Source: Pleurotus djamor
Lineage: Eukaryota > Basidiomycota > Agaricomycetes > Agaricales > Pleurotaceae
Direction of reading: 5' to 3'
Length of the DNA stretch: 20,047 bases
NCBI GenBank assembly: GCA_029747585.1
Contig: JAPEVF010000813.1
Location: 1 to 20,047, forward strand
Shown: piece after piece, positions 1-7,989 of the stretch
Position numbering within the stretch: position 1 is the stretch's first letter
Layout: each line of letters starts with the position of its first letter
Notes under the pieces: model-generated
What the model was told of the DNA's origin: nothing
What the model saw: only the letters and a program-made list of their open reading frames with translations
Databases searched by the model: none
Made by a program: the position numbers and the translations under genes

Positions 1-2099
1 CGCGTTAGCTCTCGACGAGTGTCGCGTCAAGTTCCAGCCCGAATTCGCCAACGGTGGCTTGGGTCCGCGTCACGGAGATACAGGAGATGTAAAGGAAGTA
101 TGGTTCGCTGGGTCGCACTCAGATATGTATGTCACACGACGTAAAGCATTCTTGGGTCTTTGACTAACAATGGCTTTCCACAGCGGCGGCGGGAATACCC
201 TGAATGAAGACCTCAAGAACTTTGGGCCTGCGCTACGGTGGATGACGTACGAAGCCATCATGTACGGCCTCCGAATCAAGTCATATGAGGGTGTTTGGGA
301 ACCGCCACAACTCACGGAGTCACTCAAGGGATTCTGGAATGTCTTGGAGCTGCTACCGTTCCCTTGTCTATCATATGCGGATGCACATAGTCTCACATCT
401 TCGTGAGTAAACCCCCGAGAACGAGTTGAATGACTCTCGCTGATTCCCATTTACCCAGACCTCACTCTTGGGCTGGGAGAATGATTCAGCCAGGGCACCG
501 CATCCACCAATCGGTTCTCAGCCAGAAGTCCATCGTCGTTCTCAACTCCATCAATCCGATTCCCGGCGCATTCCCAGTAACTACAGATACAGACATTGAC
601 ACTGAGGTGCCCTACTTTCCGCAAGCAACTCTTGCACATGGACTTCCGTTGAAGCTCTGGAGTGACCTCCACATTGGGCACGAACTCATCGAGCAAGACC
701 CCTTTGAGAATGCTGCCCATGCTTTGGTCTCATTGGCTGGAGCTTGCCTGGCGATCGAGAGCGGAGACGTGAATTTTTATCGTTTCCTCGCCGCAATTAC
801 GACGCTAGAGTCTTTCTTACATGACGGTGAGATGGAATTCAATGACACTGCTGTATAGTCTGCTTATCTTAGTACCAGTCACACGGTTAGCTTCACTCGT
901 TGAAGTTTCTGATGCGGGAGGGACTCTCCTGACAGCACTCAGTGTAGCTGTTCACCACAAAACACTTGCTGCGATGACACTGGAACTCAAGGAGACGTTG
1001 ATATGTCTCCTCTCCAAGGCGCGATTGGTTCCAACGACTGCTCGACTCCCAGCCGTATCCCAAGTCTACCAGTGGGGCTCGAAAATTCGCGGATACCGCG
1101 ATGACTTTCTCAGAGTTCTTCAACCATTCGGTGAGTTGTTTCATCTGTGAAAAGAGCCACATTTAGTGATAGTTCTGTATAGCATGCCTTGGTTACCTCA
1201 AAGAAGGGTATGAATATATAGAGAGTGTGGCTTTCTCGCTACAGGAGCCCGGACAAATCATATTTACCTCAAGCCCGGACAGGACAACATCCATTTTCAT
1301 TTGGGATGAATCCATTCAGCCTCCCACTGAAATCTCCAATGTTCAAGGGGTTAGGTCGACAATTTCCCATGATGGTTCACACATTGCCGTCATGGATTTC
1401 AAGGATATCCGCATCATTGACACCACTGTGCAGCCGCCCTCAACCACCAAATGTACCGACAACGAGGATCCCAACGACAGTGGCACCATCCAGTCTTTAT
1501 GCTTCGCCACCAACAACCACACCCTAGCAGCGGGGCATGAGAACGGCTGGATCAAGCTGTGGCGACAGGAGGGAGATCAATGGGAAGTGTTCAAGAGGTT
1601 CAAAGGCGGGGACAACAATATCTACCGCCTTGCTTTCTTGAGGGATGACTCTCGATTGGCGTTCAAAGTTGCTGACACTGTGGTCAAAGTCTGGAATTTG
1701 GCGGATGACGCAGTGATCGAGTTGGAAGATTCTCAAGGATCGTGGTCACTTGCGTCGAGTCCTTCCGGAGATCAGATCGTTTCTGGCACCTGGGATGGCA
1801 ACGTGACGATCTGGAGTGCCGATCGGGGGAAGATCACACACACGTTCAAAGCCCACGATAACACAATTCGGTGTCTGGCATTCCGGGATGATGGACAGGT
1901 GCTTGCGACGGGGAGCGAAGACCACAGGATACGGATTTGGCGATGCGATACCTGGGAGAAGATCTGGGAGTTTGATATTGGTGAATGGGTTTGGTCGCTT
2001 GCTTTCTCGCCGGATGGGAAGCGGCTCGTATCTGGAGATTATAAAGGTGCAGTTCATCTTTGGGATGTGGACATGGGAGACGACGAGCATGTAGATTGA
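1..2099 (+). CDS. DUF2235-WD40 fusion protein, copy A (5' end outside window)
   Basis: The visible 626 residues cover the end of the DUF2235 hydrolase domain, a variable linker, a helical region and a WD40 propeller. Exons by reading-frame continuity and alignment to the copy at 12333-15764: 1-126, 184-402, 459-826, 879-1130, 1183-2099, with four introns of 52-57 nt; the first has a TGACTAAC branch site. The first junction rebuilds the catalytic-histidine motif FAGSHSDIGGG. The last exon ends strand d of seven blades with FIWD, RIID, KLWR, KVWN, TIWS, RIWR and HLWD, so a closed seven-bladed propeller is likely. The nucleophile serine and catalytic aspartate lie upstream of the window. No stop or frameshift is seen. 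Family knowledge: DUF2235 is an alpha/beta-hydrolase with Tle1-like phospholipase members; WD40 propellers bind ligands or proteins. Substrate and partner are unknown. Compared with copy B it lacks one intron, and the linker encodes 33 fewer residues. Confidence 0.9.
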
Positions 2100-2431
2100 T
2101 TTGTACTACGTGTATCCCTTTGTATGCGTTTTTTTAACTTTGGATGAGGTTGAGATGCAGCCTCATGTCCGACTGCGATCGACAAGGGAGACGACGACAG
2201 CACCGACATGGGTCATTGAGTTCCTCAATGCTGGGCGCCTTGCTGTGGAAGGAGGGGGGCCATAAGGACAGTTTGCGCATTGAAGTCATGATTATCAGGC
2301 TCGAAGGTCGTTCAGACGAGACCGTAATTTGCATGCACTGACTTTTAGTCATGGAGAAACTAGGTTGTACATGGGAGGCATATAGCGTCGCATACAAACA
2401 TGATGGATGAAGTAGTACGAGCATGGTGCGA
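2100..2431. other. Convergent 3' region between copy A and the eS17 relic, with two hairpins
   Basis: No gene is supported. Two short palindromes stand out: ATGAGG...CCTCAT at 2143-2165 and the perfect CATTGAG-TTC-CTCAATG at 2214-2230. Both are kept in unit 2 (15818-15840 and 15887-15903). They lie just after the stop of the plus-strand gene and before the stop of the opposing relic, so a 3' UTR or 3'-end-formation role is possible, but nothing proves it. Confidence 0.45.
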
Positions 2432-2818
2432 CTAAGTACGGGGGGCNGGCACCGGGGACGTTACGCCTCTCGCGCCGTGGGCGGTCCTGTGATGCGAGGA
2501 TACTCTAGGGTTGACGATCGTAACGGGGATGTCGGCGAAGTTGAGAGCAACAAGGAGATCCTACATCACCATACGCCTCAATACACATGCGCGGGAAGTA
2601 ACGATGGGAAACGCACCTTAGTGTCACTGTCCACCTCCAAACCTCCGACACTCGCGCTAACATCCAACGCCGACACCTCGGGGACGTAGGGATCCTTGCG
2701 TTCACGCTCCTCTTCTTGGAGCTTGAAGGAGATACCACGGATGGGGCCGTTTTGGATACGCTTCATGAGATGGGTTGAAGCCGACAATTTTGTTGTGGAG
2801 GCGTTTGGAGAGTACCGC
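2432..2818 (-). pseudogene. RPS17: Ribosomal protein eS17 relic, unit 1
   Basis: Minus-strand reading gives signature blocks of eukaryotic 40S protein eS17: [11 protein letters not shown], then [36 protein letters not shown] and, after an intron (2561-2616, GTGCGT...GTAG), DLLVALNFADIPVTIVNP. Normal eS17 binds the small ribosomal subunit. Here the N-terminal part (normally starting MGRVRTK-like) is not recognisable, the frame breaks between GF and THLMK near 2781 (two bases short), and an insertion after IVNP shifts the C-terminus. An N lies at 2447. The retained intron argues against a processed retrocopy. It converges on copy A. Not functional as read. Confidence 0.85.
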
Positions 2819-3028
2819 AATTCAACGTTGGCTACGGAGGAGGTGACGGTAGTAGTAGACGGTGTTCGTGCTGTAATAAGCTGGGTTGTACATCGTCGAT
2901 GGCTAGTCTGCTCTTCAAGGCGTTTTTGGGACGGAAGTCGGTTGACTGGGAGAGGAAAGGTCGTGCTCTCATGGGCATTTGTGGTCACTTGAACCCGGAG
3001 CGTAGAAGCCATCCAGCGAAGTCAAATC

Positions 3029-3343
3029 ATGAGCGATACAGCAATACCAGGAGAGCCGCCGGTCGAGAGAGATGGTATCTGGATGGAAAAAGCCCAAGCA
3101 GTTAGTCGGCTGAGGCAAACTTTAACCGGGGGATACGCACCGTTCATCAGCATCTATTGCCCACCAGATCGTAGCGGTAAGTCACAGGAAGGTTTCCTTG
3201 ACTGGATTGTAACCCGTATCGGTAGAAGAAGATGGCTACAGTAAGGCAGAGAAGTCCGTCAGAGGCCTTTTACTGAGGAATATCGCTGACTCAATGAAAT
3301 AGAAGTCGAGGTAGTTCCCCCATCTTCGCCGGGAGGTATTTGA
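3029..3343 (+). CDS. Possible small spliced gene of unknown function
   Basis: An ATG at 3029 opens a 49-codon frame with ordinary codon choice (MSDTAIPGEPPVERDGIW at the start, then a hydrophobic YAPFISIYCPP segment), ending at a strong GTAAGT donor (3177). Its intron 3177-3225 is 49 nt with a TTGAC branch-like site and a TAG end. One continuation uses exon 3226-3240, intron 3241-3302 and exon 3303-3343, giving 67 residues ending PPSSPGGI. A different second donor (GTCCGT near 3254) instead opens a longer frame to about 3510. I do not recognise the family. It starts just upstream of the eS17 relic in divergent orientation, and no equivalent is visible in unit 2. It may be a gene fragment; the 3' structure is unresolved. 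Confidence 0.3.
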
Positions 3344-4320
3344 AGGCAACTTTGAGATCGGAGCGAACTCAAGGAAAAGGAGCATCCAAAGCTGTAACAA
3401 TGGGATCAGTCGGATGGGTCTATTCTCAGAGGATCGACTATCATCCTCTCGTCATAGAGGTTGGTTTCCAGCCTATCGGATGGGAAGGCTCACGTTGGGC
3501 GCATGGTCGATGAATCCTATATCCTATAAGAGGTACGAGAGTCGAGACGTCGAAGAGCGAACCATAAAGCGAAACGTTTGAACGCAGGAGGACGGATTTA
3601 GGGAAAATGGGTTGACGTTGATCAAACTGTGGGAGTCGAACGGACTCAATAGCAGTGACAACCAATCACATCTGCGTACCTGTGACGTTGGCCTTCCCCA
3701 CACTTTGCACACACTTGGTTTCCTCGGGACTTCCCTTGATCTCCCTTCGACCTCAAGAGGAAACCACTCTACTTCTCCACTCCGATTGCAATCTATGGCT
3801 AGCGTAGCTGGTCCTTTCTGTCGCCTTCTTCTCCGCAAAGGTGAGAAAGCAGTCAGTGTCACTTGACAGGTCTCAAGCGAGCCAGGCTGCTATTGAGCCT
3901 TGTACCCCGTGGGCTATTCTAGAGGCCTGGCTTCGAATGAGAAACGAGAGACGAGAAAATAGGTTGGAGGGTTGAGAGACCAAGCATAAAACGAGACCGG
4001 GACTCAAGACTGAGCTCAGAACTACAGATCCAGATTCCAGAGTATATGAGAGCCTCAAAGGTCCGAACTGCAAGCAAACAAATCCGCTTTAGGGCAGGGA
4101 GTGAGAGTAAGTATAGAACACCACTCGGTACGTCTTCCGCTCAATCTGACGTTATTGTGATGTAAAGGGGGGTGTTGCAATGCGAGTTGGTCGCCTCCGG
4201 CTGACCAGTGGGCTATATCTTCTCTAGATCTCGGAGAGTGGTGGTGATGGTGATTGCAGTGATGGTGTGTGGGTGGTGGTGCGTCCCTTGCGAAACGGTG
4301 CAGAAGCAATAGAAGCGGGG
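3344..4320. other. No supported gene
   Basis: Open frames occur on both strands, but none shows a family motif, good exon-intron structure or a counterpart in unit 2. It belongs to the extra DNA that makes unit 1 longer. Confidence 0.5.
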
Positions 4321-4515
4321 TCAATCGAACTCGTGTCGATGTCGGTCGGTCGGTCGGTCGCAGTCGAAGTCAAAGCAGAGAGTCGAACTCGTGTCGATGG
4401 CGGGCAGTCAGTATCGGATAGTCGAAGTCGGTCAGTCGGTCAATCGGTCAGTCAGAAAGTCGAAGTCGAAGTCGGCGGCGAAGTCGAAGGCAAATAGTTG
4501 CGAAGTCGAAGGAAA
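4321..4515. repeat. GTCGGT/GTCGAA simple-repeat tract
   Basis: A run of GGTC units at 4341-4360 is followed by degenerate GTCAGTCGGT and GTCGAAGTCGAA arrays. The 17-mer TCGAACTCGTGTCGATG occurs at 4325-4341 and again at 4383-4399. This looks like slippage-expanded, minisatellite-like DNA. The apparent Ser/Val/Arg-rich translation across it is not credible as a protein. Confidence 0.75.
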
Positions 4516-5115
4516 CGGCGAAGAAAATGCTAGAAATGAGAGTGAAATAGAAAGAAGGGCCTCGGAAAATGGAAAGGTGGGGAAATCAGTCTCGTAAATT
4601 CATGTGGTTTGTAGAGAAAACATGAGGTATTTATACTAGAGGAGTTCGTATGCAGGTAGCAGTTTGAGCAGTGGAAAGAGGGTGGAGGTATGAACATAGA
4701 ACAGAAAAAAAGAGAAGGTAAAGTGAGAATCCTGTCAAGAATGACACGGTTTTCTCAGGAAAGGAGTGTTGGAGTGATTTGCAAGTTGGGTGAGAAAGCG
4801 TAGCGAGAGGATGGTTTGTAGAACCTGTATGTAAAACGCGAAGATGGAGAAGAGAGAACTAAAGAGGGTGGGCGTGTTGGAAGTGTGGAAGTAGAAAGGG
4901 AAAACTCGAAATGGAAAGGAACGACATGTGATCTGGGGGAAAGGGGGAAAGGGGGAAAGAAGGAGGTTTCGAGTACAAACTGAGGGGAACCCTCACATTA
5001 TCATCCTCGAGTCGTATGGGGTCCCCAGTATCAATGTCGCCTCTATTCTATGAGAACAAGACTCTTGATTCTTATTCCTGGAGTCAAGGAACACAAAGGT
5101 CGCGGCGCCGAACCG
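4516..5115. other. Purine-rich tract, no gene
   Basis: The plus strand is strongly A/G-rich, including three GGGGGAAA units at about 4935-4959. No convincing gene is seen. A TATTTATA string near 4627 is TATA-like but has no obvious coding region downstream. On the minus strand the tract is pyrimidine-rich, as often seen upstream of fungal genes, but no minus-strand gene follows to the left. Confidence 0.4.
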
Positions 5116-6310
5116 TCATCGCTGGCTGGCATTGTGCGTACTGAAGCATATGATGCAAACCCAGCAAAGTGACAAGGGAGACGCAAATTCGGGCTTGCAT
5201 TTCGAGGATTGATCGGCGACTCCGAACTCGAGAGCGAGAACCGCAACTGAGAACCAGAGCTGAGCCTTGTATACTACTACAAATATGAGAAATTCGAAGG
5301 TTGACCTTGAATTTTGAAACACGAGCGAGCTGAAACCATACAGGATGCGATGATTGATGGTTTTCGCGACAGAATGGGAGCGAAAATAAAGGCGAGCAGG
5401 AGCGTTGGCTTTACCGTTGCATTTGTAAGATAACTTCCACGACGACCGTAGACGGCTAGCACGGTTGTCAAGCAGAGAGCCATTATTCGCGTTATTCTCG
5501 ACGAAAAAAAATAAGCCTGGGAGGGAGACTGCATTTGATGTTGAAGGGAAAGGGGAAGTGCCATCTAGAGTAGCGAGGAGGGATCAGGCGAGGTCAATGG
5601 GAATAAGCAACCCAGACTTCTCAATCGGCGTCGTTTTTGAAAAGAAAAAATGAAGCTGCAAGCAAGACTTGGATTTCGCTTTAGATTTCGTTGATTAGAT
5701 CTCTTGAGGCTTTCGCTCGAGGAGAGAGGAGGATTGACCCAAGGGAATAACAACGAGACCGTAGACCGTGGGACAGGGGACGAGCGAGAGCCTACAGGGA
5801 AAGGGAAGCTGAGAGCATTAAAGGTTGAACGTTGAGACATGAGCTCATTCCGGAAAGAATTCGTGCGATGATTCCTGTATGGAGCAAGGGACTTGCAGCG
5901 AGAATAAAGGAAGACGGATTCAGCACGAGTGCATCCAAGCTATGGATGGGGACAACAATTGATGTCATGGGGCATCTACGGAGAAGGGATCAATCAAGAT
6001 CAACGTACTTACTTCGAAGTAAGGATAAGCGAAACCACGGACATGCCGTAATGTGAAACTTTGAACTCTAAAACGTTCCTCGTCATCCTTCACACCATAG
6101 TGGGATGGACTTCGACCCCAGAAAAGGCCGTTTGGTCCGTCATATTGCAGTCTGTGGTGCGCTCTGGTGACTCATACGTTGGTAAGTCAATTCGAGTAAG
6201 TTGAAGACGTACCATCTAAGATTTGTCCAGACGAAGGCAAGAACGGGATGGGTAATAGTGAGAGGACAACGCGTCGACCGTCTATTGAATCGATCTTGTT
6301 GGATTATTCT
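5116..6310 (-). pseudogene. Decayed gene for an unidentified hydrophobic (membrane-type) protein, unit 1
   Basis: A conserved exon starts at 6161 after a 51-nt intron (6212-6162, GTACGT...AGAG). It reads HHRLQYDGPNGLFWG, then HYGVKDDEERFRVQ and FTLRHVRGFAYPYFEV, and stops at 5967-5965 after what looks like a one-base loss in a C run. Beyond the break, frames continue with hydrophobic blocks (FILAASPLLHTGIIARILSG) and a long open stretch to the stop at 5118-5116 (VENNANNGSLLDN, FEFLIFVVVYKAQLWFSVAV). The copy in unit 2 shares the intron and these blocks but has different lesions, so the gene was real and spliced. An upstream exon ends with QILD near 6213; the N-terminus was not found. Several hydrophobic segments suggest a polytopic membrane protein. 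I do not recognise the family. Confidence 0.55.
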
Positions 6311-7291
6311 GCACCATACGCAGGATATATGCGTCCGTTCAGGAAGGTGATATGAGAACGTCAGGAAGAAGGATGGATACGCGAGAGAGGAAAGTCCGGT
6401 ACGACTCTGCCATCTATCGAAAGCAACGAATCCGCGGAGGGAACAGCGAAAGGGTGTGAAAGAGGGGTACCGTCACCAGAATCCGAAAGAGCAGTAGAGT
6501 AGAGGCGTCGGGTAATCACTGAGATATGAGATCTGAGAAGGTAGAGTCGGTACAAGCGAAAGTGGTGCTTGTACTCTATGCATCGACGGATGACAGCAGA
6601 TTGGATCTAGTGGAGGGCATTCTCGGCAATCGCAACCGTCGAATGGGATGGTTCATCGGTGGAGGAAAGGACATGAGGAGGTCAAAGAGCATAGGAGGGA
6701 TGGATAGACAGATTCAGTTGGAGGATGGGGAAGGAGGAACGGAGGCATAGAGTAGAGGACCAAAGTAGAGCGCAGAGACGTACTCTATGACTAGGGTCCA
6801 GCGCCAGCGGTCGAACACATCTGCGTTCTACGAAGACGCGGAAAGATGAAGATGCTCCATGGAAGGTCGACCGACTAGTCTGGGAGTCGTCACAGGTAGC
6901 CCAAGCTGTCGTTATTCCAGATACCGATAGCAAAGAGGCGAAATTCAGAGATGGGGGAAAGTGTCGGCGTCGGCGATGGCGATGAAGAGGAGGTCGAGGT
7001 CGTTGGTGGGAAGAAGAGAAAAGGATTAGAGCGGGACCCGGGCTCGTCTGCCCGAAACCACCTCACAGCTGTGACGTCTTCGTCCCCACTGTTCGTCCTC
7101 GGACTTTCCACTCTCCACGGCATCTCGTCTCTCTGCGGTTCCATGGCAAAGTCAAAACTGTTTCAAGCTCTCTTCTTCCCAAGTTCTCTAACCTCTGTCC
7201 CTCCGCTAGCATGTCATCCCCCTAGTACGCCACTCTGGCCGTATTCCTCTCGTCCGTGGTTCTATCACCATGCACTCTCTTCGATCATTGA
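6311..7291. other. Diverged upstream flank of the membrane-protein relic
   Basis: Sequence is shared with about 18815-19640 of unit 2 in patches (for example CCTCCAACTGAATCTG on the minus strand). Differences show no codon periodicity in the frames I checked. It may hold the promoter or lost first exons of the relic. A plus-strand frame starting at 6951 has biased Glu/Val/Gly and Ser content and no conserved counterpart, so it is not called. Confidence 0.4.
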
Positions 7292-7567
7292 CACCACACT
7301 GGCCATGAATCCTACCTCTCGCCTCTCCTGGACGAAGCCATATCCCTCCGATTCCCAATTCCCACTACTCTCTTCTCGCTCTTCGAGTTTGTCATCCAGC
7401 CACGGGAATGCTGTCTTAGGCTTCAGCTTCATGGCTTCGACATCCCCCTCGCAGCTGTGTATTGCATATGCAACCTGTTACTCTATCCCTTCCTTGCTCC
7501 TGTCATTGTCGTCCTCTTCGACAGGTCAAATAGCATTCACCGAGAGCACCCTCCTCATCTATCGTAA
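7292..7567 (+). CDS. Open frame with membrane segment across the duplication boundary (fragment?)
   Basis: A 91-codon frame follows a TGA at 7289-7291 and ends TAA at 7565-7567. It has no ATG of its own. Codon choice is gene-like (many TTC, CTC, GTC, ATC). It encodes a polar start (GHESYLSPLLDEAI), a Cys-containing middle (FVIQPRECCLRLQLHGFD) and one strong hydrophobic segment (IPLAAVYCICNLLLYPFLAP). The shared repeat sequence ends at 7326, so only its first dozen codons exist in unit 2. It may be an exon, a junction chimera, or chance. No family recognised. Confidence 0.25.
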   Translation, partial: HHTGHESYLSPLLDEAISLRFPIPTTLFSLFEFVIQPRECCLRLQLHGFDIPLAAVYCICNLLLYPFLAPVIVVLFDRSNSIHREHPPHLS

Positions 7568-7655
7568 CTAGCGCATAGATGGTGCGTATATGCACTAACC
7601 GTCGTATCTGGGTATGCAGCGTCGTACGTACTGGGTCTTAGGCGATTGCAACTGT

Positions 7656-7985
7656 CTATGGAATGAGGTACGGATGATATATGCAGTGAGTTGTCCGGAA
7701 GATAGAGATAATGGTAGGCACGTAGAGTTTGCACGTCTCGAGGAAGTAGTAGTCCAGTCCATACGTGGTGTAAAGAACGGGTCCGTAATGGGAAGCGTCC
7801 ATGGAATGTAATGATATAGGTAGAATTGGAGATAATCGTGTCCGAGCGTTTGTAACAGGCCGAAGTACAAAGATACAGATCAAGTTCACGGCTAGCAAAC
7901 ACACGATCGTATCAAAGAATGACGCGTCTAGCAACGTTATACGTAGGAACGTAACTGGTAGGGCGATGGAAGACCAAACGAGCAT
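7656..7985 (-). CDS. Hydrophobic open frame, unidentified
   Basis: A 109-codon ATG frame, rich in Leu, Ile, Tyr and Phe, with hydrophobic blocks (DTIVCLLAVNLICIFVL near residues 25-41) and a Tyr-rich end using preferred codons (TAC, TTC, CTC). It could be an exon of a membrane protein. Other minus-strand frames nearby (7912-8118, 7937-8131) are also open and hydrophobic, so the true frame, if any, is unclear. It lies outside the part of the duplication visible in both units. Confidence 0.2.
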   Translation of the reverse strand: MLVWSSIALPVTFLRITLLDASFFDTIVCLLAVNLICIFVLRPVTNARTRLSPILPISLHSMDASHYGPVLYTTYGLDYYFLETCKLYVPTIISIFRTTHCIYHPYLIP

Positions 7986-7989
7986 GTAA

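Larger units (their letters stand above)
1..7326. repeat. Segmental tandem duplication, unit 1 (left end outside window)
   Basis: Position 2 aligns with 13500 inside the DUF2235 exon. From there both units carry the same order of elements: DUF2235-WD40 gene, hairpins, eS17 relic, decayed membrane-protein gene. The offset falls from about 13.66 kb at the gene ends (2099 versus 15764) to about 12.53 kb near 5860/18390 and 12.35 kb at the right boundary, so unit 1 carries roughly 1.1 kb more between the eS17 relic and the membrane-protein relic. Both units read into the shared string CCTACCTCTCGCCTCT, ending at 7326 and 19676, and are unrelated beyond it. Confidence 0.85.

Noticed and set aside
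2134..2424. Minus-strand open frame sharing SIEELNDPC with 15780-15968
   Set aside because: The match reflects overall nucleotide similarity of the duplicated 3' region. Frames upstream of the shared block differ, and differences are not synonymous-biased.
4267..4597. Ser/Val/Arg-rich open frames over the GTCGGT tract
   Set aside because: They are translations of a simple repeat, open because the repeat lacks stop codons.
5832..6056. Plus-strand frame (IRAMIPVWSKGLAARIK) conserved in unit 2
   Set aside because: The opposite strand has the spliced, hydrophobic reading kept in both units. The plus frame diverges after about 25 codons and has no family motif.
6951..7571. 206-codon plus-strand open frame
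   Set aside because: The Glu/Val/Gly start and Ser/Pro-rich remainder look like chance. The frame is not kept in unit 2, and a different frame over 7292-7567 has better codon use.
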